A stretch of 64,000 nucleotides of DNA from Caballeronia calidae (GTDB lineage Bacteria; Pseudomonadota; Gammaproteobacteria; Burkholderiales; Burkholderiaceae): contig NZ_FCOX02000017.1 in the NCBI RefSeq assembly GCF_900044055.2, positions 1 through 64,000 of the forward strand. The letters run 5' to 3'. The translations under genes were made by a program, and so were the position numbers. The notes beneath the pieces are model-generated. The model did not search any database. It saw nothing but the letters and a program-made list of their open reading frames with translations, and was not told the origin of the DNA. Shown here piece after piece: positions 37,134-46,843 of this stretch (the stretch's first letter is position 1; each line of letters begins with the position of its first letter).

Positions 37134-39560
37134 TCAGTTGCGCACCGGTTTGCCCGTTTGCAGCATGCCCATGATCCGTTCCTGCGTCTTCTGCGTGCCG
37201 AGCAGTTCGACGAACGCGCGGCGCTCGAGCGCCAGCAGCCATTCCTCGTCGACGAGACTGCCCGCTTCGACATCGCCGCCGCAGACCGCTTCCGCGATGC
37301 GGCTCGCGATCAGGAAATCGTGATCGCTGATGAAGCGCCCGTCGCGCATGTTGACGAGCGACGCCTTGATCGTCGAGATCGCCGAGCGGCCCGCGACCGG
37401 CACCTGCTTCACGCGCAACGGCGGCCGATAGCCCGATGCGCTCAACGCACGCGCTTCCTTCTTCGCGATGTCGAGCAGTTCGTGCACGTTGAAGACGATC
37501 GTGTCGGACGGCTTCAGATAGCCCATCGCGCGGGCATCGAACGCGGACGACGAGACCTTCGCCATCGCCGCGTTTTCGAAGGGCTTTTGCAGGAACTTGA
37601 GCAGATCGCTGGTGGCGTTGACGGCGCTGGCCGCTTCCGCCGCGCGCAACGCCGCTTCCTTCAGGCCGCCGCCCGCCGGCACGAGACCCACGCCCACTTC
37701 GACGAGACCGATATAGCTCTCGACATGCGCGACGCGCTTCGCCGAATGCAGCAGCAGCTCGCAGCCGCCGCCGAGCGCAATGCCCGACACCGCCGACACT
37801 ACCGGCACGTTCGCGTACTTCACGCGCAGCATGCCTTGCTGGAACTTCTTCACGAACGGCTCGATGCCTTTCGCGCCGCCCATCATGAAGGCGGGCATCG
37901 CTTCTTCGAGATTCGCGCCCGCCGAGAACGGGCCGCCCGGCGCGCCGAGCTGCAGCAAAGTCGGCTGCCAGATCACGACGCCGCGATATGACTTTTCCGC
38001 GAGCTCGATGGCTTGCGCGAGGCCGTCGATCACGCCTGGGCCGATGGTGTTCATCTTCGTCTTGAACGAGACGATGACGACATCGCTCTGATCGTCGTCG
38101 AGCCACGCGCGCACGTTTTCGGTTTCGAAGAGCGTCTTGCCGTAGGTCTTCGGATCGGCGCCCGTCTCACCGACGAGCGGCGCGCGAAACACCTGCTTCT
38201 CGTAGACCGGAAGCGTCGAGCGCGGCTCGAAGCGCTTCGAGTTCGGCGACCACGATCCTTCGTTCGTGTGCACGCCTTTCTCGGCGACGGGACCGTCGAG
38301 CACCCACGCGGGCAGCGGCGCGTTCGAGAGCGCCTTGCCTGCATCGATGTCTTCCTGCACCCACTTTGCGACTTGTTGCCAGCCCGCTGCCTGCCAGCTT
38401 TCGAACGGCCCCTGATTCCAGCCGAAGCCCCAGCGGATTGCGAGATCGACATCGCGCGCGTTGTCCGCGATCGATTCGAGATGCACCGCGATGTAGTGGA
38501 ACACGTCGCGGAATATCGCCCAGAGGAATTGCGCCTGCTTGTTGTCCGTTTCGCGCAAGAGCTTGAAGCGCTCGGCGGGCGGGCGCTTCAGAATGCGGCC
38601 GATGATCTCGTCGGCCTTCGCGCCGCCATCGACGTACTGCGCCGTCTTCGCGTCGAGGACCTTGATCGCACGGCCTTCCTTGCGGTAGAAACCGGCGCCG
38701 GTCTTCTGGCCCAGCGCGCCGTTCTTCACCAATGCTTCGAGCACCGGCGGCGTCTTGTAGACGGGGAAGAACGGATCGTCGGACAGGTTGTCCTGCATCG
38801 TCTTGATGACGTGGGCCATCGTGTCGAGACCGACGACATCTGCCGTGCGGAAGGTCGCGGACTTCGCGCGGCCGAGGCGCGCGCCGGTGAGATCGTCGAC
38901 TTCGTCGAAGCGCAGGCCGAATTTCTCCGCTTCCGCGATCACCGCGAGAATCGAGAATATGCCGACGCGGTTCGCGATGAAGTTCGGCGTGTCTTTCGCG
39001 CGCACGACGCCCTTGCCGATCACGCTCGTCAGGAAGGTTTCGAGCTGATCGAGGATTTCGGGCTTCGTGGATGCGGTCGGAATCAGCTCGACCAGATGCA
39101 TGTAGCGCGGCGGATTGAAGAAGTGCACGCCGCAGAAGCGCGATTTCAGTTCATCGGAAAAGCCGTTCGACAGTTCGGTGATCGACAGACCCGACGTGTT
39201 GCTGGCGAAGATCGCATCCGCCGCGATATGCGCCGACACCTTCTTGTAGAGATCGTGCTTCCAGTCCATGCGTTCGGCGATGGCTTCGATCACGAGATCG
39301 CATTCCTTCAGTTGCTCGATGTCGTCTTCGTAGTTCGCGGGCTCGATGTATTGGGCGTCGTCCTTCACGCCGAACGGCGCGGGCGACAGCTTCTTCAGAT
39401 TCTCGATGGCCTTCAGCGCGATGCCGTTCTTCGGGCCTTCCTTCGCGGGAAGATCGAAGAGCAGGACGGGCACGCGGGCGTTGATCAGGTGCGCGGCGAT
39501 CTGCGCGCCCATCACGCCTGCGCCGAGCACGGCGACTTTGCGGATTTTCAGGGTGCTCAC
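37134..39560 (-). CDS. Bifunctional 3-hydroxyacyl-CoA dehydrogenase / enoyl-CoA hydratase (FadB-like, inverted domain order)
   Basis: This 808-residue fusion starts with the 3-hydroxyacyl-CoA dehydrogenase half (NAD motif VAVLGAGVMGAQIAAHL, catalytic His in FCGVHFFNPPRYMHLVE). It ends with a crotonase half (PVVSAVSGIALGGGCELLLH). This order is the reverse of E. coli FadB and matches FadN-type proteins. The GTG at 39560 is supported by an ACGGAGG Shine-Dalgarno sequence. It is followed closely by the thiolase, but separated from the acyl-CoA dehydrogenase upstream by the fold-back element. Confidence 0.93.
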   Translation of the reverse strand: MSTLKIRKVAVLGAGVMGAQIAAHLINARVPVLLFDLPAKEGPKNGIALKAIENLKKLSPAPFGVKDDAQYIEPANYEDDIEQLKECDLVIEAIAERMDWKHDLYKKVSAHIAADAIFASNTSGLSITELSNGFSDELKSRFCGVHFFNPPRYMHLVELIPTASTKPEILDQLETFLTSVIGKGVVRAKDTPNFIANRVGIFSILAVIAEAEKFGLRFDEVDDLTGARLGRAKSATFRTADVVGLDTMAHVIKTMQDNLSDDPFFPVYKTPPVLEALVKNGALGQKTGAGFYRKEGRAIKVLDAKTAQYVDGGAKADEIIGRILKRPPAERFKLLRETDNKQAQFLWAIFRDVFHYIAVHLESIADNARDVDLAIRWGFGWNQGPFESWQAAGWQQVAKWVQEDIDAGKALSNAPLPAWVLDGPVAEKGVHTNEGSWSPNSKRFEPRSTLPVYEKQVFRAPLVGETGADPKTYGKTLFETENVRAWLDDDQSDVVIVSFKTKMNTIGPGVIDGLAQAIELAEKSYRGVVIWQPTLLQLGAPGGPFSAGANLEEAMPAFMMGGAKGIEPFVKKFQQGMLRVKYANVPVVSAVSGIALGGGCELLLHSAKRVAHVESYIGLVEVGVGLVPAGGGLKEAALRAAEAASAVNATSDLLKFLQKPFENAAMAKVSSSAFDARAMGYLKPSDTIVFNVHELLDIAKKEARALSASGYRPPLRVKQVPVAGRSAISTIKASLVNMRDGRFISDHDFLIASRIAEAVCGGDVEAGSLVDEEWLLALERRAFVELLGTQKTQERIMGMLQTGKPVRN

Positions 39561-39639
39561 GGGTTAAGCCTCCGTTTGTTGCTGTGGTTCGGGTTTGGTT
39601 TGTTTGCTTGGGCTTCTATGGACTTCCTGATTTCGCGTC

Positions 39640-40230
39640 GGTCTGTTAGCTCTGCCCCTGTGCGGGGCGGCAGTCACTTTCTTTGCTGCTGCAAAGAAAG
39701 TAACCAAAGAAACAGCTATCACCATCCAAAGTACTTCACACCGGCCCCGGCACAGAAGATCGTTCGTGGTCCGGCACTAGCGAGTGCCCTCACAAAACTC
39801 TCCGGGCTTGGATCGCGCACGGTCTGTCACATCGCACCGCTCAACTTACTGGTAAGGCGCCAAATAGCTCCGGCCCGCTGCGCGGCCGACCGGTCCATCG
39901 GGGCTGCGTGTGCTTCTTTGCTAACGCTTCCATCTCACTGCATTTGTGATTCGTCGGTTTCCCTTGCAAACCCAACGGCAGCGCGTAGCGCTGTGCCGGA
40001 GCTGTTTGGTGCTGAACCAGTGCCCTCAAGGTTCTAGCTTGTCAGACCGTGCGCGGTCCAAGCCCGGTTAGGCCTATGAGGGCACTCGCTACTGCCGGAC
40101 CACGTGCCATCTTCTGTGCCGCGGCCGGCCTGAAGTGCTTAGGCTGGGGATAGCTGTTTCTTTGGTTACTTTCTTTGCAGCAGCAAAGAAAGTGACTGCC
40201 GCCCCGCACAGGGGCAACGCTAATAGACCA
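39640..40230. repeat. 590-bp fold-back (giant imperfect palindrome) intergenic element
   Basis: The outer ends contain a perfect 68-bp inverted repeat (39653-39720 and 40149-40216). The symmetry continues inward with lower identity: CACAGAAGAT near 39751 against ATCTTCTGTG near 40109, GCGAGTGCCCTCA near 39780 against TGAGGGCACTCGC near 40077, GCGCACGGTCTG near 39815 against CAGACCGTGCGC near 40042, and TAGCTCCGGC near 39865 against GCCGGAGCTG near 39994. Each outer arm also folds locally (TTTCTTTGC / GCAAAGAAA). No transposase is encoded. Short ORFs inside look spurious. I remember similar sequence recurring in Paraburkholderia and Caballeronia, but cannot confirm it here. Confidence 0.85.
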
Positions 40231-40274
40231 CTAAGAAAACGGGATCCAGCGAAACCAATCGCGCAAGCAGAAAA

Positions 40275-42062
40275 TCAGAACAACGCTTCGTCAAAATCCA
40301 TCATCGGCTTGGCACCGGCGCGAGCGGCCCGAATAGTCGAAGCGGTTTCCGGCAGAAGCTTGGCGAAATAGAAGCGGGCAGTACCGAGCTTGGCCTTATA
40401 GAACGCATCGCCCGAAGCGGCGTTATCCAGCGCAACGCGCGCCATCCGCGCCCAGAAATAAGAAAACACGAGATGCCCGACAGTCCGCAAATAAGGCACG
40501 GCCGCAGCGCCGACCTCATCGGGATTCTGCATGGCCTTCATGCCGATCTCCATCGTGAGCTTCTGCACCTTCTCGCCGATATCCGCGAGCGGATTGATGA
40601 ACTCCTGCATCTCCGGCTTCACGCCTTCTTCCTCGACGAAATCCGTCACGAGCTTGCCGAAGCGCTTCAGCTTCGCGCCCATGTCGCCGATGATCTTGCG
40701 GCCGAGCAGATCGAGCGCCTGAATGGAATTCGTGCCCTCGTAGATCATGTTGATGCGCGCATCGCGGACGTATTGCTCCATGCCCCATTCGGAGATGAAG
40801 CCGTGGCCGCCATAGATCTGCATGCCCATGTTGGTGCCTTCGAACGCGTTGTCCGTCAGGAAGGCCTTGATGACCGGCGTAAGCAGCGCGACAAAATCGG
40901 CGGCCTCGGCGCGCACGGCCTCATCCGCGTGCGACAACTCCTTGTCGATGTTCAACGCCGCCCAGTACGTGAACGCGCGGCCCGCTTCGGCATATGCCTT
41001 TTGCGTGAGCAGCATGCGACGCACGTCCGGATGCACGATGATCGGATCGGCGGGCTTCTCCGGCGCTTTGGGACCGGTGAGCGCGCGCATCTGCAGGCGC
41101 TCTTTCGCATACACGAGCGAGTTCTGATACGCGACTTCCGTGAGGCCCAGGCCCTGCATGCCAACGCCCAGACGCGCCGCGTTCATCATCACGAACATGG
41201 CGTTCAAGCCCTTGTTCGCTTCGCCGACGAGCCAGCCCTTCGCACCATCGAGATTCATTACGCAGGTCGCGTTGCCGTGAATGCCCATCTTGTGCTCGAT
41301 GGAGCCGCACTTGATGTCGTTGCGCGCACCGATCGCGCCGCTTGCGTCGGGCACGAACTTCGGCACGATGAAGAGCGAAATGCCTTTCGTTCCGATCTGC
41401 GCGCCCGGCAGACGCGCGAGCACCAGGTGGATGATGTTCTCCGCCATGTCGTGCTCGCCGCTCGAAATGAAGATCTTCGTGCCGGTCAGCGCGTAGGATC
41501 CGTCGGGGTTCGGCTCGGCCTTCGTGCGCAAAATGCCGAGGTCCGTTCCGCAATGCGGTTCCGTGAGGCACATCGTGCCGGTCCACTCGCCCGAGACGAG
41601 CTTCGGCAGATACGTGGATTTTTGCTCCGGCGTGCCGTGCGCGTGCAGGCATTCGTAAGCGCCGTGCGAGAGGCCCGGATACATCGTCCAGGCCTGGTTC
41701 GCCGAATTGAGCATTTCGTAGACCGCGTTGTTCACGAACGCGGGCAAGCCCTGCCCGCCGTACTCGGGGTCGCAGCCGAGCGCGGGCCAGCCCGCATCGA
41801 TGTACTGGCGGTAAGCTTCCTTGAAGCCGGCCGGCGTCTTCACGACGCCATCGCCCTCGTAAGTGCAACCTTCGCGGTCGCCGCTCTGGTTGAGCGGGAA
41901 CACGACTTCGGAGCAGAACTTGCCGGCTTCCTCGAGCACCTGATTGATGGTGTCGGCATCGAGGTCGGCATGCTTTGGCATGCTCTTCAATTCAGCTTCA
42001 ACCTTCAGCACTTCGTGCAGCACGAACTGCATGTCGCGAAGGGGGGCGGCGTACTGTCCCAT
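40275..42062 (-). CDS. Acyl-CoA dehydrogenase (long form with C-terminal extension)
   Basis: This 595-residue FAD enzyme carries out the first beta-oxidation step. It shows the flavin-binding segments MCLTEPHCGTDLG and KIFISSGEHD, and the AcdA core with QIYGGHGFISEWGMEQYVRD. The catalytic base is probably the Glu of MIYEGTNSIQALDLLGRK. A helical C-terminal extension of about 130 residues follows, as in the 600-residue subgroup. The start ATG has GGAGAGAC upstream; the longer frame overlaps tetR and is not used. It lies 68 bases after tetR. Confidence 0.94.
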   Translation of the reverse strand: MGQYAAPLRDMQFVLHEVLKVEAELKSMPKHADLDADTINQVLEEAGKFCSEVVFPLNQSGDREGCTYEGDGVVKTPAGFKEAYRQYIDAGWPALGCDPEYGGQGLPAFVNNAVYEMLNSANQAWTMYPGLSHGAYECLHAHGTPEQKSTYLPKLVSGEWTGTMCLTEPHCGTDLGILRTKAEPNPDGSYALTGTKIFISSGEHDMAENIIHLVLARLPGAQIGTKGISLFIVPKFVPDASGAIGARNDIKCGSIEHKMGIHGNATCVMNLDGAKGWLVGEANKGLNAMFVMMNAARLGVGMQGLGLTEVAYQNSLVYAKERLQMRALTGPKAPEKPADPIIVHPDVRRMLLTQKAYAEAGRAFTYWAALNIDKELSHADEAVRAEAADFVALLTPVIKAFLTDNAFEGTNMGMQIYGGHGFISEWGMEQYVRDARINMIYEGTNSIQALDLLGRKIIGDMGAKLKRFGKLVTDFVEEEGVKPEMQEFINPLADIGEKVQKLTMEIGMKAMQNPDEVGAAAVPYLRTVGHLVFSYFWARMARVALDNAASGDAFYKAKLGTARFYFAKLLPETASTIRAARAGAKPMMDFDEALF

Positions 42063-42130
42063 GAGTCTCTCCAGTTTCTTCAAACGTCTGGTTTGCGCGC
42101 CGCCGAACCACCTTGCGATTCGAACGGCCG

Positions 42131-42805
42131 CTAACGGCTGTCGGTATGTTGCGAAGTCAGATTCGCGGTCGCACTCGGAGCCGGTTGAGGGGCGCTGCCA
42201 TTGGCGCCCGTACTCGACGTCTGATACGACACGATCGTCTTCTCCAGCGCGTCCCGCGTCAGTTGCACCGCCTCCGGCAGATGCAGGAAGCGCGCGTCGT
42301 GATGCAGGCCGAGCGTAAAGCTGTACAGCTCGAAGAGCATCAGATGCGGATCCGTCTCCGGCTTCAGATGCCCTTCCTCCTTCGACTGGCGGATCGCGCG
42401 CAACAGCGCCTCGCGCCACATGCTCACGCTGTGCACGAGCTGCTCGCGCACGGCGCTCGCGGCACGGTCGTCATACTCGACCGCTCCGCTGATATAGATA
42501 CAACCCGTGGTCACCTCCTGGATGCGCTTCTCCATCCAGCGATTCATCATCGCGCGCAATCGCGGCAAACCGCGTGCTTCGCGCAGGCTCGGAAAGAACA
42601 CTTCATCTTCGAAGCGCCGGTGGTACTCACGCACCACTTCCACCTGCAAGTCCTCGCGAGACCCGAAATGCGCAAACACACCGCTTTTGCTCATCTGCAT
42701 CCGCTCGGCCAGCAGGCCGATCGTCAGCCCTTCCAGCCCGTCCCGACTTGCCAACTCCAGCGCTGCGTCGAGAATCGCGGCCCGCGTCTGTTCGCCTTTT
42801 CGCAT
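42131..42805 (-). CDS. TetR-family regulator of the beta-oxidation cluster
   Basis: This 224-residue protein starts with a TetR HTH (TRAAILDAALELASRDGLEG then MSKSGVFAHFGSREDLQVEV). The ligand domain is of the TetR_C_6-like type, and the tail is Ser/Gln-rich. It is the first gene of a leftward unit with the acyl-CoA dehydrogenase, so it probably represses fatty-acid degradation and responds to acyl-CoA. Two perfect palindromes flank its promoter. It may correspond to the regulator called FadP in betaproteobacteria; that link is from memory. The ATG at 42805 gives the standard HTH start. Confidence 0.88.
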   Translation of the reverse strand: MRKGEQTRAAILDAALELASRDGLEGLTIGLLAERMQMSKSGVFAHFGSREDLQVEVVREYHRRFEDEVFFPSLREARGLPRLRAMMNRWMEKRIQEVTTGCIYISGAVEYDDRAASAVREQLVHSVSMWREALLRAIRQSKEEGHLKPETDPHLMLFELYSFTLGLHHDARFLHLPEAVQLTRDALEKTIVSYQTSSTGANGSAPQPAPSATANLTSQHTDSR

Positions 42806-42840
42806 GATGTCCCTACCGTTCTTATGTGACCCGTAAAATC

Positions 42841-42852
42841 GAACGGCCGTTC
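42841..42852. promoter_or_regulatory. Palindromic operator GAACGGCCGTTC downstream of the tetR -10 box
   Basis: A perfect 12-bp palindrome lies between the predicted -10 box and the tetR start codon, about where transcription would begin. A further half-site-like GGCCGAACG follows at 42862-42870. The position fits a repressor site. Confidence 0.6.
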
Positions 42853-42856
42853 TATT

Positions 42857-42886
42857 ATTGTGGCCGAACGCTGGTGATACAAGCAA
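42857..42886 (-). promoter_or_regulatory. Candidate tetR promoter (TTGCTT - 18 bp - CACAAT)
   Basis: On the minus strand, TTGCTT (42881-42886) and CACAAT (42857-42862) are 18 bases apart. The promoter is bracketed by the two palindromes, which supports its use. Confidence 0.55.
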
Positions 42887-42888
42887 TT

Positions 42889-42910
42889 TTTTAGAAACGC
42901 GTTTCTAAAA
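42889..42910. promoter_or_regulatory. Perfect 22-bp palindrome upstream of the tetR -35 box
   Basis: TTTTAGAAACGC is followed by its exact complement, giving 22 symmetric bases. The core GAAAC-GC-GTTTC fits the published PsrA-type fatty-acid operator pattern (G/C)AAAC-N2-4-GTTT(G/C). It lies two bases from the -35 box. Confidence 0.65.
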
Positions 42911-43076
42911 CGCGAGGACATGTCTATAGGATAAATCTCAACAATGTCCGCGCCCATTGTCGCGTCTTATGTACGGACTGCCTGTAAGTGACTGCCCGAG
43001 TTCCCAGTTGGTGGGAGGTCTTATCTGTGCTTGCTCACTGGCTAATATTTTTACTCATTAATTGCCGAATGGCATG

Positions 43077-44366
43077 TTAATCGTACTGACCGATTGTGAT
43101 CATTTTCATCATCAGACGATATGTGTTGTATGCGAGCCAATTAAGCGCCCGCTCCGTAATTGGCCGCGACGCATAATGTTTTTCATCGATCGGACGGCCT
43201 TCATCGAACGCCTGAAGCAGAGCGTCGTGCAAGCCGGCGATTTCGGGATGATTCACGAGCACCATGTTGGCCTCGTTATTGAGCACGAGCGAGAGTGCAT
43301 CCAGATTCGATGAGCCGATCGTCGCCCAGTCCGCATCCACGACCGCCACTTTGCCGTGGAGCATCGTCTTCTCATACTCGGCGATTCTCACGCCGTGCTT
43401 GAGGAGATTGCCGTAGAGAAACGGCGTCGCGTAATCCAGCGCGACAAACTCCTTGCGACCGATGACGAGCGACACGCGCACGCCGCGCTCCGCCGCGTTG
43501 ACGAGCGCGCGCCTCAGCTTGCGGCCCGGCATGAAGTAGGGATTCGCGAGCAGCACTTCACGCTCGGCATGAGCGATTGCGCGCAGATACGCCTTTTCGA
43601 TCGCGCGCCGATTGAGCAGGTTGTCGCGTGCGACGAACGCGACGCACGGCCGATCCACCGCGTGTATCTCGCCGAGCCGTGCACGCCTGCGCGCGAGCAT
43701 GGCGCGGCGCGCGTTCCATCGGCCGGGGAGCCTGTCGCTTTCTTGCGGCTCGCAGCCCGGCTGCGACGGCTGACGCGGCTTCACGCCGAGGCGGATGCGC
43801 TGCCATTGCAGGTCGAACGCTTCGCGCACGTCCTTGACGACGGGCCCGTGCGCCTCCATCGCGAAATCCCAGCGCGGCCGCTCGAGGCGCGTGCCGTTCT
43901 GATCGTAGTCGTCGACGATATTGATGCCGCCGCAATACGCGTACGTCTCGTCGATCAGCGCGAGCTTGCGATGCGTGCGCGACCAGCCCTGCGGACCAAA
44001 CAAAAGATGCGGGTTGTAGATGCGATGGTCGACGCCGCGCTCCTGCCAGAGCTTGAACATCGGCAGATTGCTTTCGGTGCCGATGCCATCCGTGATCACG
44101 CGCACCTCGACGCCGCGCTCGGCCGCGCGAATGAGGGCGTCGGAGACCGCGCGGCCGATGTCGTCGTTGGCGAAGATGTAGGTTTCGAGCGACACCGATT
44201 TGCGCGCGTTATCGATACGCTCGATCAACGCCGGGAAGAACTGCACGCCGCTCTTGAAGAGCCGAACCTCATTGCCAGACGTGAAGCAAAGGCGCGGCGG
44301 ACGACGGCCGGAGAACAGCGCCTGCCGCAGCCGCTTGAAACTGCGTCGCGGGCGCATACCGATCAT
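43077..44366 (-). CDS. clsB: Cardiolipin synthase B-type phospholipase D family protein
   Basis: This 429-residue protein has two phospholipase D HKD motifs: RTHRKLALIDETYAYCGG and MLHGKVAVVDADWATIGSSN. It lacks the N-terminal membrane helices of ClsA, so it fits the ClsB group, which makes cardiolipin from phosphatidyl donors. A basic linker (about 215-245) lies between the two halves. The ATG at 44366 overlaps the nudB stop (ATGA). An AT-rich stretch follows downstream to tetR, with no terminator I can pick out. Confidence 0.85.
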   Translation of the reverse strand: MIGMRPRRSFKRLRQALFSGRRPPRLCFTSGNEVRLFKSGVQFFPALIERIDNARKSVSLETYIFANDDIGRAVSDALIRAAERGVEVRVITDGIGTESNLPMFKLWQERGVDHRIYNPHLLFGPQGWSRTHRKLALIDETYAYCGGINIVDDYDQNGTRLERPRWDFAMEAHGPVVKDVREAFDLQWQRIRLGVKPRQPSQPGCEPQESDRLPGRWNARRAMLARRRARLGEIHAVDRPCVAFVARDNLLNRRAIEKAYLRAIAHAEREVLLANPYFMPGRKLRRALVNAAERGVRVSLVIGRKEFVALDYATPFLYGNLLKHGVRIAEYEKTMLHGKVAVVDADWATIGSSNLDALSLVLNNEANMVLVNHPEIAGLHDALLQAFDEGRPIDEKHYASRPITERALNWLAYNTYRLMMKMITIGQYD

Positions 44367-44839
44367 CGGTTATGCGCCGCGAGGCGCTCGGGCAATTGCA
44401 GGATCGCTTCTCGGTTCGACCACGAGAAGCATCGGTCAGCGGCTTCGCGAAACGGCAGCCACAGATGCGCGGTGTGCTCGCGCGGCGCGAGCGTGACTTC
44501 GAGGCAATGTGGCACGAGCAGGCTGAACTGATGCTCCGTGTTGTGCATGACGCCTTCCGCATAGCGATGCCGCCACTGCGGATAGATCTCGTATTGAATG
44601 CTGTGATGCCAGTCGAGCAGCGCGTTCGGCGGCACGAGCGCGCTGCCGATCACGATGCCCGTCTCTTCCTGCACTTCGCGCGCGGCGGTTTCGGCCAGCG
44701 GCTCGTCGATGTGATCCTTCGAGCCTGTCACCGATTGCCAGAAGCCCTTGTGGTCCGCGCGTTCGATGATGAGCACATCGAGCTCCGGCGTGTGAATGAC
44801 GACCAGGACTGATTCGGGAATCTTCGGCGGCTTGAGCAT
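44363..44839 (-). CDS. nudB: Dihydroneopterin triphosphate diphosphatase (Nudix)
   Basis: This 158-residue Nudix hydrolase removes pyrophosphate from dihydroneopterin triphosphate in folate synthesis. The Nudix box is TGSKDHIDEPLAETAAREV followed by QEETGI. It has one residue more between the Gly and first Glu than the textbook spacing. The ATG at 44839 (MLKPPKIPESVLVVIH) gives the family N-terminus; the longer frame crosses the aspS terminator. It overlaps clsB by ATGA. Confidence 0.87.
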   Translation of the reverse strand: MLKPPKIPESVLVVIHTPELDVLIIERADHKGFWQSVTGSKDHIDEPLAETAAREVQEETGIVIGSALVPPNALLDWHHSIQYEIYPQWRHRYAEGVMHNTEHQFSLLVPHCLEVTLAPREHTAHLWLPFREAADRCFSWSNREAILQLPERLAAHNR

Positions 44840-44891
44840 GACGTTGTGAAGGCACGTTTCATTGTCTGTCTTCTGGCAAAGACTGTAACGC

Positions 44892-44928
44892 AAAAAACGA
44901 AAAAGGCGCACCCGGCGCCTTTTTCGTT
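44892..44928 (-). terminator. Intrinsic terminator of aspS
   Basis: On the minus strand a 14-bp stem AACGAAAAAGGCGC / GCGCCTTTTTCGTT (5-base loop) runs into a T-tract. It lies between the aspS stop and nudB. Confidence 0.9.
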
Positions 44929-44948
44929 ACAACGACAACTGGTAATGC

Positions 44949-46751
44949 TTAATGCGTCTTCTGTTCCGGCTGACGCAAACGGATGTGCAACTCGCGCAAC
45001 TGGCGCTCGTCCACTTCGCTCGGCGCCTGCGTGAGCAGGTCTTGCGCGCGCTGCGTCTTCGGGAACGCGATCGTGTCGCGGATCGAATCCGCGCCGGACA
45101 TCAGCGTGACGATGCGGTCCAGACCGAACGCGATACCACCGTGCGGCGGCGCGCCGTACTGCAGCGCGTCGAGCAGGAAGCCGAACTTCAGACGTGCTTC
45201 TTCAGCACCGATCTTCAGCGCGCGGAACACCTTGCTCTGCACGTCTTCCTGGAAGATACGCACCGAACCGCCGCCGATTTCCCAGCCGTTCAGCACCATG
45301 TCGTACGCCTTGGCGAGGCAACGGCCCGGATCGGTTTCGAGGTATTCGAGGTGCTCGTCCTTCGGGCTCGTGAACGGGTGATGCGCGGCCACGTAGCGGT
45401 TTTCTTCCTCGTCGTACTCGAACATCGGGAAGTCGATGACCCACAGCGGCTTCCAGCCGGTTTCGAGCAGGCCGTTCGCCTTGCCGAATTCCGAATGACC
45501 GATCTTCAGGCGCAGCGCGCCGAGGCTGTCGTTCACGACCTTCGCGCGATCCGCCGCGAAGAAGATGATGTCGCCGTCTTCCGCCGCCGTGCGCTCGAGG
45601 ATCGCTGCGATCGCCGCGTCATGCAGGTTCTTGACGATGGGGCTTTGCAGGCCGTCGCGACCCTTGGTCTTGTCGTTGATCTTGATCCACGCGAGACCCT
45701 TCGCACCGTAGATGCGCACGAACTCCGTGTAGCCATCGATATCGCCACGCGACAGCTCGCCGCCCTTCGGCACGCGCAACGCAGCGACGCGGCCATCCTT
45801 CGAGTTGGCCGGCATGCTGAAGACCTTGAAGTCCACGTCCCTCACCGCGTCGGTGAGGTCCGCGAATTCGAGCTTCACGCGCAGGTCGGGCTTGTCCGAG
45901 CCGAAGCGGCGCATCGCTTCCGAGTACAGCATGACCGGGAATTTTTCAGGCAGCGCGACTTCCATCGTCTCCTTGAAGACGTGGCGGATCATCTCTTCGA
46001 ACAGATCGCGGATTTCCTGCTCGTTCAGGAACGAGGTTTCGCAGTCGATCTGCGTGAATTCCGGTTGGCGATCGGCGCGCAGGTCTTCGTCGCGGAAGCA
46101 CTTCGTGATCTGGTAGTAACGGTCGAAGTTCGCGACCATCAACAATTGCTTGAACAATTGCGGCGATTGCGGCAGCGCGAAGAACTGGCCTGCGTTCACG
46201 CGCGACGGCACGAGGTAATCGCGCGCGCCTTCCGGCGTGCTCTTGGTGAGCATCGGCGTTTCGATGTCGATGAAGCCTTGCGCATCGAGATACTTGCGCA
46301 CTTCCATCGCGACGCGATAGCGCAGGCGCAGGTTCTTCTGCATCTGCGGGCGGCGCAGGTCGAGCACGCGGTGCGTGAGGCGCGTGGTTTCGGAGAGGTT
46401 GTCGTCGTCGAGCTGGAACGGCGGCGTGACCGACGCGTTCAGCACGGTCAGCTCGTGGCACAGCACTTCGATCTTGCCGCTCGTGAGGTTCGCGTTGATC
46501 GTGCCTTCGGGACGGTTGCGCACGACGCCTTTGACCTGCACGCAGAACTCGTTCCGAACGCCTTCGGCCACCTTGAACATCTCGGCGCGATCCGGGTCGC
46601 AGACGACCTGAACCAGGCCTTCGCGATCGCGCAAGTCAATGAAGATAACGCCACCGTGATCGCGGCGACGATGCACCCAGCCGCACAGCGAGACGGTTTC
46701 GCCCAGTCGGGCCTCGGTCACCAGACCGCAGTATTCAGATCGCATCGACAT
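44949..46751 (-). CDS. aspS: Aspartyl-tRNA synthetase
   Basis: This 600-residue class II synthetase has an N-terminal OB-fold anticodon domain ([20 protein letters not shown]). Motif 2 follows in [20 protein letters not shown], a GAD insertion domain in the middle, and motif 3 [20 protein letters not shown]. In Burkholderiales it is normally non-discriminating and also charges tRNA-Asn; that cannot be read here directly. DUF502 and FmdB genes lie just upstream on the same strand. Confidence 0.97.
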   Translation of the reverse strand: MSMRSEYCGLVTEARLGETVSLCGWVHRRRDHGGVIFIDLRDREGLVQVVCDPDRAEMFKVAEGVRNEFCVQVKGVVRNRPEGTINANLTSGKIEVLCHELTVLNASVTPPFQLDDDNLSETTRLTHRVLDLRRPQMQKNLRLRYRVAMEVRKYLDAQGFIDIETPMLTKSTPEGARDYLVPSRVNAGQFFALPQSPQLFKQLLMVANFDRYYQITKCFRDEDLRADRQPEFTQIDCETSFLNEQEIRDLFEEMIRHVFKETMEVALPEKFPVMLYSEAMRRFGSDKPDLRVKLEFADLTDAVRDVDFKVFSMPANSKDGRVAALRVPKGGELSRGDIDGYTEFVRIYGAKGLAWIKINDKTKGRDGLQSPIVKNLHDAAIAAILERTAAEDGDIIFFAADRAKVVNDSLGALRLKIGHSEFGKANGLLETGWKPLWVIDFPMFEYDEEENRYVAAHHPFTSPKDEHLEYLETDPGRCLAKAYDMVLNGWEIGGGSVRIFQEDVQSKVFRALKIGAEEARLKFGFLLDALQYGAPPHGGIAFGLDRIVTLMSGADSIRDTIAFPKTQRAQDLLTQAPSEVDERQLRELHIRLRQPEQKTH

Positions 46752-46843
46752 GATGTTGTGTCTTTCGTTGTTCGTTGATCAACGGCTCGCGCGTCCGGGT
46801 CATGCTCTTCTCTCGGCTGACTCTCGCGGCGCGCGCGCCGGCA

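Noticed and set aside
39841..40029. Short ORF inside the fold-back element (MRALVQHQTAPAQRY...)
   Set aside because: It lies in the repeat and its sequence follows from the palindrome. No ribosome site or domain. Similar annotated small proteins in relatives are probably artefacts of the repeat.
44952..46778. 608-codon frame antisense to aspS
   Set aside because: It shadows the synthetase, whose motifs are on the opposite strand.
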